Of a stretch of DNA of 64,000 nt, positions 12,161-21,981 are shown piece after piece. Position numbers and translations under genes: made by a program. Position 1 is the first letter of the stretch. Every line of letters starts with the position of its first letter. Source of the stretch: Geosiphon pyriformis (Eukaryota; Glomeromycota; Glomeromycetes; Archaeosporales; Geosiphonaceae); NCBI GenBank assembly GCA_016748015.1, contig JAAOMT010000557.1, positions 1-64,000 on the forward strand, read 5' to 3'. The notes beneath the pieces are model-generated. The model searched no databases. It saw only the letters and a program-made list of their open reading frames with translations, and was not told the DNA's origin.

Positions 12161-14068
12161 TCACTGGATGGTAAGTCTGGAGAGAGCGTCGGCGTTTTGA
12201 TGATTAGCTCCTTTGCAGTATTGAATGTCATAGTTGAATTCATCCAAGTGGAGTATCCAGCAAGTTATCTGTTTATGTTCCAGGTTTCTTTTGTTGCATA
12301 GCCAAACCAAAGCTTGGTGATCTGTTACCACCAAAAATTTCACACTCTTAAGATATTTGTCTCAGTAGCTGGTAGCCCAAACTACTGCTAAGCATTCCTG
12401 CTTAGTAACTGAGTAGTTCCTTTCTGCTGGTGTGAGAGTTCTACTGGTATATGCTACAGCATGTTCTCTGTTATTTTCATCTTTTTGGGAAAGAACAGCA
12501 CCAAGTCCATAGCCAGATGCATCAGTGTGGAGGATAAAAGGTTGATCCAAATTAGGTTGCATGAGGATGGGTTCTGTAACCAGTTTTTCCTTCAGAATTT
12601 CAAATGCTTTTTGTTGATGAGTGCCCCAGTGATAATTGATGTTTTTCCTAAGTAGCTGATTGAGAGGAGCAGCGATTTTGGAGAAATCCTTGACAAACTT
12701 GCGATAATAAGAGGCCAAACCAAGAAAAGAGCGTAGTTCATGAACATTCATTGGTTGTCTAATGTTTTGAACTTTTTCAATTTTGGCTGGATCAGGGAAG
12801 ATTCCATCTTTTGTAATAAGATGGCCAAGGAACTAGGTGGATTGATGTCCAAAGAATGATTTGATTAGATTGATCTTGAGACCAGCATTTCTAAGGAGGT
12901 CAAAAACCTTTTGCAAATGTTCAAGGTATTCATCTCAGGTTTTTGAGTATACCATTATGTCGTCCAAGTAGACTAGAACAAAGTTTTCTTTTACTGATTC
13001 AAATACTTTGTTCATTAAGCATTGAAATGTGAGAGGAGTATTTGTGAGACCAAAAGGCATGACTGTGAATTCATAGGTACCATACTTGGTGATGAAGGCA
13101 GTTTTCTTTCTGCTTTCTGGATCCATCTTTACTTGCCAGAATCCAGCAGTTAAGTCAATGGTTGAGAAAAAAGCAGCACCATGGAATTGGTCTAGCATTG
13201 CATCAATCTTGGGAAGTGGGTACATGTCTCTTTCAGTAATGGCATTTAATTGGCAATAGTCAACACAAAAGCATAGGGTTCCTCCTTTCTTGGATACCAC
13301 TACAACTGGGAATGCCCATTCACTCTTGGTTTTCTGTATGAATCCAAGGGTTTTCATTCGGGTTATTTCCTTTTTGATAAACTCATCATTGTGCCGGTTG
13401 GATTGATAGGGCTTCAAATGGATGGGGCAAGTTTCTCTAGTGATGATGGTGTGTTGTATCACATGTGTATGTCCAGAAGGTTCACTTTCTTTTGAGATAA
13501 CTGGGCTGTTTCTAGCCAACAGGTTTTCAATATCTACTTTTCTTTCTTCTGGAGAGGGTTCTCTTTGTTCTACAACCAGTGATTGGATTTCAGATAGTTC
13601 ATTTTCAAAGAACTTTTGGACTTCTTTTATTTCCTCTTGGGGTATCAAGCTGATTGGTTCCCAATCTTTGTAATAGATCAGGCAGGACATACATTCATCA
13701 CTAGAAGAATACAATGGTTTGTCACACCAGCACCGAGCACAAGGATCATGCCACCAATAACTGTATTTGGCTTTTTTGCCTGGCTTTCTGTCAAAGATTC
13801 TTCTGAGCATGTCATAATAAGGCCAGCAGATCAGCTTGCCATTGACAATGATTCCTTCTTTATCTGCCTTAACATTATCCAGTGGTTTTGTTATTGCTAG
13901 TGAAGATAGTATAGACAAGTCCAGCAGTTTCTTCTTGTTCTTTTTGTTCTTCTTCTTCCTTACTTTCTTCATCATCTGATTCATTTGATTCATTTTCTTC
14001 TGGGCTCTGCTTGGATACTGGGGGAGTTGTCCAATGGCGACACTTAACCACAATGGGTTTCTCACCAC
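12161..14068 (-). pseudogene. Ty3/gypsy reverse transcriptase and RNase H (broken)
   Basis: The frame 12935-14068 contains the RT core: YPLPKIDAMLDQF, the FSTIDLTAGFWQVKM motif with the first catalytic Asp, MPFGLTNTP, and the active-site box YLDDIMVYSKT. A stop follows directly. The same phase resumes at 12362-12751 with the connection domain (LRSFLGLASYYRKFV) and RNase H start (HTDASGYGLGAVLSQ). It continues at 12161-12343 with VVTDHQALVWL and NADALSR. Catalytic Asp residues of RT and RNase H look intact, while nonsense codons break the chain. The upstream end overlaps the protease frame in a different phase. Confidence 0.93.
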
Positions 14069-14848
14069 ATCTGATGGTTAATTTACAGAGTTCATAATCA
14101 AGCAAAGCCTTTGCTTTCTTGAGCCATTCATTGCCAACAATGATGGTATATTCTTTTGCTTCAGACACTTCCATATCAGTTTCAATGCTGATGCCATTGA
14201 TGCGGACAGGAATAGCTTTGGCTATGCCAAGCTCTTTTTTCTTATCACCATGCACATTGGTCATTGGTTGTGTGGATGGTTCATCAATTTTTCTGCCAAT
14301 TGCTTCAAAAAAGTGTTTGGCAATAACACTAACAGATGATCTACTGTCTAGAATCAAATCAATGAAGTAGCCAGCCACTTGGGCTTTACAAATTAGAGGA
14401 GTGACATTGCTATTGTCAGCAAGTTCAGCTTGGTGAAAGCGTTTGTTGGTTTTGGGTGTCTTTTTCTTTGGAATCAGGGATTTGTGAAGATCTTTTCTGA
14501 ATTGTGGATGGGTCATCAATTGGCCAAAGATTATATGTACTGGGGTTTCCATAAGGTCTTTGACAACAGAATAGGGACCGGATTTTTGTACTATTTCTGG
14601 GGGTTCCAACTTTGGAGGGTTCTTGAAAACTTTGGCTTTTGGAGGCTCATTGTTGTCAGCAGTTGATGTAGAAGCTTTATTGGAGTTTAGAACGAAATCA
14701 ACTTTGGCTTTCTTCTTTTTTTTTGTGGATTCAGAAAGGTTGATTGCTAATTCATTCATGTCATGGTCATCATCAGTTAATTTAAAAGCGTAAAAGGGGT
14801 TTTCTTCTGGTTGGCTTGCACTCTCACCCTTTGGAGGTGCGCCTACCA
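13875..14848 (-). pseudogene. Ty3/gypsy aspartic protease region of pol
   Basis: After the -1 shift site, pol reads FKLVGAPPKGES and on through an acidic linker into the protease. The flap and core are visible (LICKAQVAGYFIDLILDS, then IIVGNEWLKKAKALL). The catalytic triad should be Asp-Ser/Thr-Gly but reads Asp-Ser-Arg (LILDSRSSVS), which one G-to-A change of a Gly codon would produce. The frame ends at 13875 in SNNKTTG, whereas RT is open in another phase across 13875-14068, so a frameshift joins them. The linker near 13920-14000 is very rich in Glu and Ser. Confidence 0.85.
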
Positions 14849-14855
14849 GTTTAAA
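14818..14855 (-). promoter_or_regulatory. -1 ribosomal frameshift signal between gag and pol
   Basis: On the minus strand the gag frame ends CCT TTA AAC TGG TAG. The heptamer T TTA AAC (14849-14855) is a canonical X XXY YYZ slippery site placed in the gag phase. Slipping back one base reads TTT AAA CTG GTA and enters the open pol frame without a stop. Eight nucleotides further on, GCACCTC (14834-14840) can pair with GAG plus GTGC (14818-14825, one bulged A) around an 8-nt loop, the usual place for a stimulatory structure. Confidence 0.8.
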
Positions 14856-15139
14856 GGCTGATAAACAGTGGCTTCAACTAGGGGATCCTCTCCAAAGAAA
14901 TTGATGTTGGCATAATTGGGTCTTTGGTTGGGCACATTGTTGTTGTTGATCCTGTTGTTCTGAGCATCATTGTTTCTGGGGACTGGTGGAGGCAGTGGAG
15001 GATTGTTGCAATCTCTTGAAAAGTGTCCAGTTAATCCACAGCAATAGCATACAGGTGGGCCACAATTTTGTTGTCTTTGATAAGGTGGTTGCTGGGGCTG
15101 ATTGAAGCATAGTTCAAATCTGGGTCTTTGTGGTTGCTG
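14853..15139. repeat. 287-bp direct duplicate flanking the assembly gap (left copy)
   Basis: This stretch is repeated at 15160-15446 with one difference seen (CTC versus TTT context near 15010/15317, Arg versus Lys in the knuckle). It ends exactly at the Ns while the second copy begins exactly after them, as expected for two contig ends that overlap but were not merged. Confidence 0.9.
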
Positions 15140-15159
15140 NNNNNNNNNNNNNNNNNNNN
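15140..15159. other. assembly gap (20 N)
   Basis: Twenty Ns of arbitrary size within gag. The duplicated flanks suggest that the true gap length is negative (overlap). Confidence 0.99.
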
Positions 15160-16732
15160 AAAGGCTGATAAACAGTGGCTTCAACTAGGGGATCCTCTCC
15201 AAAGAAATTGATGTTGGCATAATTGGGTCTTTGGTTGGGCACATTGTTGTTGTTGATCCTGTTGTTCTGAGCATCATTGTTTCTGGGGACTGGTGGAGGC
15301 AGTGGAGGATTGTTGCAATCTTTTGAAAAGTGTCCAGTTAATCCACAGCAATAGCATACAGGTGGGCCACAATTTTGTTGTCTTTGATAAGGTGGTTGCT
15401 GGGGCTGATTGAAGCATAGTTCAAATCTGGGTCTTTGTGGTTGCTGATTTTCTCTGACTGCTTGGACTAAGGGTTCTAATAACCGAGCAAGATTTGCTGT
15501 AAGTCTGTCTATTAACTGTTCATTTGGATCTTGAGTGTGAGTGGCAAAAGAAGTAGTAGCTATTTGAGGGGCAGGAGCCATGACAAGAACAGAAGCAAAA
15601 ACTGGTAGTGTGAATTCCAAGTGCATCCTTTGGTTGTCTTCAATTCTTTGTGCTAATTCAATGGCCATATCCATGGTGGGATTATTTTTTAGGGCCAGGA
15701 GGGGCCAAAGAGCATACGATAAATCAGTTCTTAATTTTTTTGTAAAGGAGTGAATTTTCTGCTCTTCTGTCCAATTTCTTCCAGTGTCTACTCATTTGAT
15801 TAACTTTTTGATTGCTTTGGCATATTTGGTTACAATTTCACTGGGACCTTGGGTTCTTCTTTCCAATTCCATACACTATTTTGATATTAATATTGGGGTT
15901 CTGAACTTGTTTTCAAACTGGGTAGTGAAAGAAGTGTTGATTTCTCCCACATTTGCTGGTGTTTATTTAACGATTCTTTGCTGGGTATTGGCATCTGTTT
16001 CTTGTGAGAACCAGGTAGCAGGGGATTCTTGAAGATAGCCACCAACAATTTGGAACTTGTACTCATCATCATATTGATTGGCTATAGCAGCTCTTTCAAA
16101 GTCATCCAACCATTCAATTGGATCTTGTGCATCACCTCTAAATAATGGTATTGGGGTGTTGTTTCTTTGCCCTAGAGCAGTTTGTATACCTTGGAGGGCA
16201 GCCAGAATGTTTGCTTGCATGGGGTCATTAGTCATTGGTTTAGGGGTAACTGTTTGTGTAGATGAGTCTGATTCACTTGATAAAAGATCAAAAACAGGGG
16301 CAGTTTGGTAGCTTTCTTCTTCTGTTTCAAAGGGAGTTTCAGTTGCTTAATGAGCAGCAATCCAAATGTGAATTTGATGATTCAGATATTCGAAATCAGG
16401 GGGCTGTTGTTCAAAGGTTGCAGAATATAAGAGCTGATTGATACTGTTGTTTCTTTTTTCAAAGTTGTTTTCAAAATAAGCTTGGTCAAAGTAATAGGTT
16501 GTATAAGCTGTGTAGATTTCAGCTGAATGCTCATTCAGGAACCAGTTCCAAAAGTCTTGGAATTGTCTACTGGATTGTTCTTCAAGGGGGAAGCAAATCA
16601 AGCAGGAGGGCAGAGGATTAAGTTCAATAAAACTTTGGTTGTTTCTGTTGTGTGCTACAAAGTGTTCTTCTGATTGCTGTGGCAGATATGAGTAATTACC
16701 CATACAATGAGGGAATAAGTGAATTTTGACAA

Positions 16733-16749
16733 CCTCACAGGGAGCACCA
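16733..16749 (-). promoter_or_regulatory. candidate primer-binding site
   Basis: On the minus strand TGGTGCTCCCTGTGAGG lies 6 nt after the 5' LTR. Its complement ends in CCA, as a tRNA 3' end would. I could not assign the tRNA. Confidence 0.5.
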
Positions 16750-16755
16750 CTTTTA

Positions 16756-17469
16756 TGTTATGGATTGGAGTAACAAGCTAATGGATAGCAAGGGAGAACA
16801 GTATTGTATGGTAATGGAAATAAACAAAGAAGGAATTACAATAAGGGAGCAAATTGAATAAGTAGGAATTCAATGTGCGTGATCAGTCTCATAAAAATCA
16901 CAGTCGCTAATCTTTTCTTAAATCTGAAGGTAAAGAAATAGTCTGTGATTGTCAACAAGATAACATTGCTGCTATTATTTTATGCCTCAACTCGGCGATT
17001 TTTAGAATCAATAACAGGTATCGTTGTACTTTTCAATCGTTTCTTTATTCAATGAATTACAAAAGCAAGCCAATTGCTTCTTAGGCTAATTCTAACAAAT
17101 ACAAATCAAGAAGGGGAAAAAATAAGATATGTGAATGCCAACAAATAGATATTTGAAGGTAAGGAAAGGGGAATAAGCGATTATGAAAGGAAGTAATTGA
17201 TATTGTTTATTTCGTTACTTTGATTATGTTTTTCTACAGCTAAGGGAATCATTGCTTATATAGCTATCTAAAGTGATCAACGACCAGGTCAACAATCAGG
17301 TCAATGATCAGGTCATTGATCAGATCAATGATCAGGTCAATGATCAGGTCAACGGTCAGGTCATTGATCAGGTCAATGATCACTATCTAAAAATAGAGTG
17401 GCTAATTATATGACATCAGTGGCTAATACATGTGATAATTAATAAAAACTATGTGTTTCAACTGTAACA
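16756..17469 (-). repeat. 5' LTR of the Ty3/gypsy element
   Basis: 714 bp, starting TGTTATGG and ending TGTAACA. Near its right end, in the U3 region for a minus-strand element (about 17286-17383), are roughly eight copies of a 12-bp repeat AGGTCAATGATC with internal palindromes TGATCA. Such U3 tandem repeats often carry enhancer function; here that is inference. Confidence 0.92.
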
Positions 17470-17473
17470 ATAG

Positions 17474-17723
17474 TATAATATAATGTTTTTAATAGTTAAA
17501 CCTAAATATGTTCATGAACTTCAAACTGAATTTGAACCAGACTTATTGTATGTATTTGAATTTAATTTAAATTCAATAATTTTAAGTCTGGTTTAAGTTT
17601 AAATTCAAAATTTTGCCAAATTTTCTGTTCAAATTTGGTTTAGTTTGGTAATTTGATCAAATTTGAACCAAATTAAACCAACTAAAACCTTCAGATACCA
17701 CCAATCATATTACTTATTAAGCA
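17474..17723. repeat. AT-rich segment with inverted TTTGAACC/GGTTCAAA-like motifs
   Basis: Repeated direct and inverted copies of motifs such as TTCAAATTTGG, GAACCAAATT and AAGTCTGGTTTAAG fill this interval. Related motifs occur at 6370-6500. It is probably the flank of an older repeat into which the Ty3 element inserted. Confidence 0.5.
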
Positions 17724-17775
17724 CCAAGTTACAGGTTTGTTATTTGTTTTAGATCTCAAATAATCATCTGTAACA
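17724..17775. repeat. 52-bp repeat ending TGTAACA, shared with 38056-38108
   Basis: CCAAGTTACAGGTTTGTTAT and CTCAAATAATCATCTGTAACA recur at 38056-38108 with a handful of differences. Recognisable LINE sequence begins immediately after it, so it looks like the terminus of a transposable element inserted in that LINE. Confidence 0.6.
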
Positions 17776-18762
17776 ATATGTAAAGTCTATAACTTAGTTA
17801 GATAATATTATTTAAGAGTTAGCTTATAATAAATTAAAATGTGTAAACAGTTTGTCAAGTTTTTTAGCTGTATATATGAGAATAAAATCAATAAAATAAT
17901 AATTAATCTTGGATTCTTAGATAGTTATAGAATACATAATAGTTTAAATTAAGATAAAGTTTTCTCACTTTTTTATTAGAAAATTTTTTATGGTCTTCTT
18001 TTGTGCAAAATTAAGAGACATAAGCATTTGTGTGAATATTAAATCAATACTAATTTTGTTGTTAAAACAAACAAAATAAAAAATAATAAAAGTTTGATGT
18101 TATTTTTTGCTACAGATGTTTTTGTTAATAATACAATTTGGATTGAAAATAGTCAATCTTCTATATAATATGCTTTAAATATAGCCAGTAAATTTTTTAT
18201 GATTAATAATATTTCAATTAATAATAAAAAACAATAATTATTCTCATTAATTAAGGTGTTAAAACAGTATCTTTAAAGATTAGTAACATGTCAATCTCAA
18301 TTGCCAAAAAAGAAAAATTGCACAGATATTTAAAAAAATTTTTATTATCTAAAAGTTTGTTTAAGCTTAGTATTACTAAGACTTACTTTGATATTTGATT
18401 TTTTGTTAATATGATATTTAAAAAAACTATTATAAACAAACTGTTTTTTTATTTGATATTGGTTGTTTTGTAATTTATTGTTGGCTATAGATCTTAATTC
18501 AATTTTGTGTTATTAAGTATGTATTGTAAATAAGATATTATAATTAAGAAAGATCTTAAGTCTAAAGTCAATTTGCCATGTAATTTTTTTAATAAAATAT
18601 TGTATTATTTTTTTTTGTATGATTGAAATTATTTGAGCAAATACAAACTGAAAATAAATTAGCATTAGTAGTAGTTTTTTTAATGCTTTAAGTATTCTTA
18701 GGCATTTGTTTAATTATAGACATTTAGATTTGCAGATTCTGAACTGAACTTCTTTAAATCTT

Positions 18763-19011
18763 TTGTATTGCTCTGTTAAGTTGTATATTAGTTTTATCAA
18801 TAATTTTTTGGCCAAAGTTGTGAAGATTTTTTTAATTAATAATGTGTTTTTAGATAATAATTTGCTTAATGTATTTTGCAGTTCTAAGAAATTTTTAATG
18901 TCAAATATTTTAGGAAAGTTTCTATATTATGATTTAGTTTATTTTTTGAAAAAATTTGAAATGACATTTAATAATAGACTTTTAGACAAAAAAGACAATG
19001 TAATAGAGTAA
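18763..19011 (+). pseudogene. LINE copy A, RT-RNase H linker fragment
   Basis: An 82-codon remnant that stays open. It contains ILGKFLYYD and NRLLDKKDN. These align with copy C, which reads VLRKSLYFD and DQLFDKKGV at its truncated 5' end. So copy A retains sequence upstream of the point where copy C starts. Confidence 0.8.
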
Positions 19012-19221
19012 AAAACATTTTATTATTAGAAAAAATTGAATCTCTTAAGCTTTATGTTATTTTGGTTTAAATTGGTTTTAAAATTTTTGTATAATAAAAA
19101 ATTTTTATTGGTTAATTTTAATTGAATTAACAAACTAAATGGCCTAAATATCCTGGAATCTAACAAGTTTTTTAATGTTTATAAATATTTACATAAAATT
19201 TGGTCATATATTAAAGTATAT

Positions 19222-19485
19222 ACAAATAAGTCATTGAAAAATTTGGGTTTTGCTAAGGTTTTTTATAAAACTATTGCATACTTTTTGGTAATAGATATAA
19301 AAATTAATATTAAAGTATATAGTCTTCTGTTGTTTATAATGGTTGAATTGCAGACTGTTGCTTTGTTTTTGAAGTGTATTCTATCTTTGTGTATAATTAT
19401 TTTGTATTTAAATAGTCAGATTGTTATTAATACATATATGTCTAAGATTCAGTTTATTACATCTGACTTTTGTAATTGCTATTGA
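19222..19485 (+). pseudogene. LINE copy A, RNase H remnant
   Basis: The peptide from SLKNLGFAKV to TSDFCNCY aligns with SLRNAGSVEV to ASDFRNQYW of copy C. Active-site Asp and Glu positions are partly preserved (MVELQTVAL versus MAELQAVTL), but conserved Gly and Asp residues are replaced by Lys, Asn and Ile through G-to-A changes. Confidence 0.82.
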
Positions 19486-20640
19486 ATAAAAAAAAGACAT
19501 ATTGCTAATTTAATAAAGAATAAAAATTTTCTAATTAATTAGATTAAAGTTAAAGATTATTTAGATATTTCTGACAATATTAAAGCAGATTATATAATAA
19601 ATAAGACTATATATTTCCTATTGTTTCTGTTAAGTGGAGTATATAAGTAATTTATAGTAATAAAAAACATGACTGTTTCTAATAATATTCATTATTTTAT
19701 CTGTAATTTGTATAGATCTATCTGTTATATCTAATAGAAAAATGGTTTTAATTATTATGTAATATTAGGTAAATTAATTTAAAAAATGAATTAACTGTCT
19801 ATTATAAAGATATAGTATTTTAACTTGTATATATTGTTTGGTTTTATAAGCAAAAAGTTTACCAATTTGTATATTTATTTGATAAAGGCTGTATATAAAT
19901 GTTTACTAGTGGCTATTAGAAAAAAATTATATAACAAAGAATATTTTAAAGTGTTATGTTTGTTCTATAGTAAAGTAGAATTTTTGAATCATGTTTTTAC
20001 CTGCCTTAAAATTAAAAACATTTGCAATAAAATACTAATAAAGTTTTTTAACATCTGAATTTTTTTAATAAGTATTTATATTGCTTTTTTATCTGTTATA
20101 TTAAAAATTCTCTCTAAGTATTTTGTTTGATATAAGTTTATATGCTATAATTTGTAAGAGTTTTATGCTGAAAAAATAGTGTTTAAAGACTATAATAGTT
20201 TTTAAAAACAAATAAAAAACTTTAATAACTGTGATTGTATTTTTAAGACAATTAATAAAAAGTTATTATTTAAAGATTTGGTTTGCTAGGTTCAAGTTTA
20301 GAGTAAATATAGAAAAGATAAATTTAGTAAATAATAACAGTATAATATCTAATCTAACTGTTGATTTAGTAGTTGGTTTGTTAAATAACATGATTTATTT
20401 TCTTAAGATAATTGAATTTTTTGTAGTTAGTTTTGGTAGATATAAATTATGTTTATTATTTTTTGGTTTGAATAATAATATAAAAGTTTATATAGATATA
20501 TAATATTGTTTTGTTTGGTCCAAGTGGCTAGTTATATATAGTAAGTACATAAGTTGTATTTAGTTTAAGTTACTTAATTTGGATTACTTAATTTAATTTT
20601 GTATACTAGATAATAGTTGAATTGTATTTATTAAAAAAAT

Positions 20641-21981
20641 TAAAAATTAAAAATTAAAAAAAATTGCAAAGATTAAAATAACTTATATTAGGTTTTTTTT
20701 TAATTTTTATATATATAATTTATATTTTAAGTTTTTTAAATATTAATGTTCAAATTATATTTATTAACATTTTTTTAAAAAAATTATAAATATTTATAAT
20801 ATTTGTTTTTGTTTTTATTATTATAATTTTGTATAATATTTTTTAAATGTTTTTTTTAACAAAATTAAAAATAGTTTAAATATTTTAATAAAATTGTAAA
20901 TATTAAATTAAATTTTTTTGATTTGTAACAATATATTATTGTATATTTTAAGTTTTTTAATACTGTTAAAACTGTTTTTGTTTATTGATTAATTTTAATA
21001 ATAAAAATAATAATAAAATTTTTTTAATCTAAAAATTATTGTTTTAAAAAATATTTTTAAACCCAAATTATATTAATTTTTTTTGTTATATAACTTAATA
21101 CTGTTATTAAAATTGTACTTTAAAAAAAATTATAAGAAATTTTTATTGTAAATCTTAAAATTTTATTTATTTAATTGCAAATTGTAAAAGTTTTAAAATA
21201 AATTTTTTAAAACTAATTTTTTAATTAGTATATTTAAATTGTTAATTAAATAATTATATTGTTTTTTACAAAATTTGTTAATAATTATAAAAAAACTAAA
21301 TTGTTATAATTTAGTATATTAAAAAATTGGTTATAAATAGTTTTAATATATTTAAGTAATTTATATATAATAATTTTTTAACTTGTACAACTTATATTTA
21401 TTGTAAATAAATAAATATATATATTAAATAATAAGTTATAAAAAAATTATATTTATTTAAATACTTTTAATTTTGATATTGTTTAATTAAATTAATTATT
21501 TTATTATTGATTTATCATATAAATTAACTATTTTAAAATTAATTATTAACCAAGTTATTAACTTAAATAAATACATAATTATTTTAATTTAATTAATAAT
21601 TGTATTATCTTGTTAATAAACATTCAGCTTTTTTTTCATTCCCAAACACTGTTTATTTTGAAAGCTTTTTTTCTTAAATTTTATTCACAAATTTTGAAAC
21701 ATTATCCAAAACATGTTTATATGCTATAAAGAATTAAAGTGCAATTTTAATTTTAAGAAAAGAATCTCGATCCCGAAATTCCATTTTTGCATAATTTCTT
21801 AATGTTGAAATTAAAAATATGTATACTGATAAGATTAGTTAATATAAATTTTTTGAAAGCGGCAGGGATTCATTTGTTAAACAAAGCACAAATCGGATAT
21901 TTTCGCGTCAATATCCCATAAAAGTGTTACATTTAAGTTTCATTTAAGCTTCTTTTACTATCGAACAAAAGTTACGAAACT
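20641..21981. other. AT-rich spacer upstream of the gene island
   Basis: Extremely AT-rich to about 21.6 kb with no recognisable feature. From 21.65 kb the composition becomes more balanced and probably holds the promoter of the gene starting at 21982. No clear TATA or other motif can be fixed. Confidence 0.4.

Larger units (their letters stand above)
14843..16703 (-). pseudogene. Ty3/gypsy gag with CCHC zinc knuckle (broken; contains assembly gap)
   Basis: The first Met of the frame at 16703 (MGNYSYLPQQ) follows the primer-binding region. The capsid part includes IPLFRGDAQDPIEWLDDFE and ATWFSQETDA, followed by the Gln/Pro-rich nucleocapsid with the zinc knuckle CYCCGLTGHFSKDCN (C-x2-C-x4-H-x4-C). 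Frames 16347-16703, 15963-16235 and 15114-15674 are in one phase, separated by nonsense codons. At 15140-15159 there is a 20-N gap, and 287 bp are present on both sides of it. Deleting the gap and one copy puts the left part back in the gag phase down to the TAG at 14843-14845. Confidence 0.88.
9424..17469 (-). mobile_element. Ty3/gypsy LTR retrotransposon, near full length, inactivated
   Basis: An 8.05-kb element bounded by direct LTRs that begin TGTTA and end TGTAACA (plus-strand view). The flanks share ATAG (9420-9423 and 17470-17473), a candidate 4-bp target duplication. In coding (minus) order it holds gag, aspartic protease, RT, RNase H and integrase; RT before integrase is the Ty3/gypsy order. 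Several in-frame stops and frameshifts break the polyprotein, and the protease active site is altered, so it cannot be autonomous. A 20-N assembly gap with a duplicated flank lies inside gag. The element is inserted in AT-rich repeat DNA and has higher GC than its surroundings, so it is younger than the neighbouring relics. Confidence 0.95.
17776..20640 (+). mobile_element. decayed LINE (copy A), RT to 3' end
   Basis: Frame-by-frame translation gives an ordered but stop-ridden match to the ORF2 of the LINE family seen at 43.4-45.2 kb. It begins at the RT motif corresponding to KAYDSV (here KVYNLV). RT motifs follow, then the RNase H region at 19222-19485 and the 3' UTR with CTAGATAATAG before an A-rich end near 20640. 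The RT box at 18121-18132 reads Phe-Val-Asn-Asn instead of the family's Phe-Val-Asp-Asp. Base changes against copy C are mostly G-to-A and C-to-T. The 5' part is missing or displaced. Confidence 0.88.

Noticed and set aside
9424-17469. Neurospora-type RIP as the cause of the decay
   Set aside because: Transition bias is clear, but the two diagnosable nonsense changes in LINE copy C are in a CpC, not CpA, context. I could not do a genome-wide context count, so RIP is not claimed.
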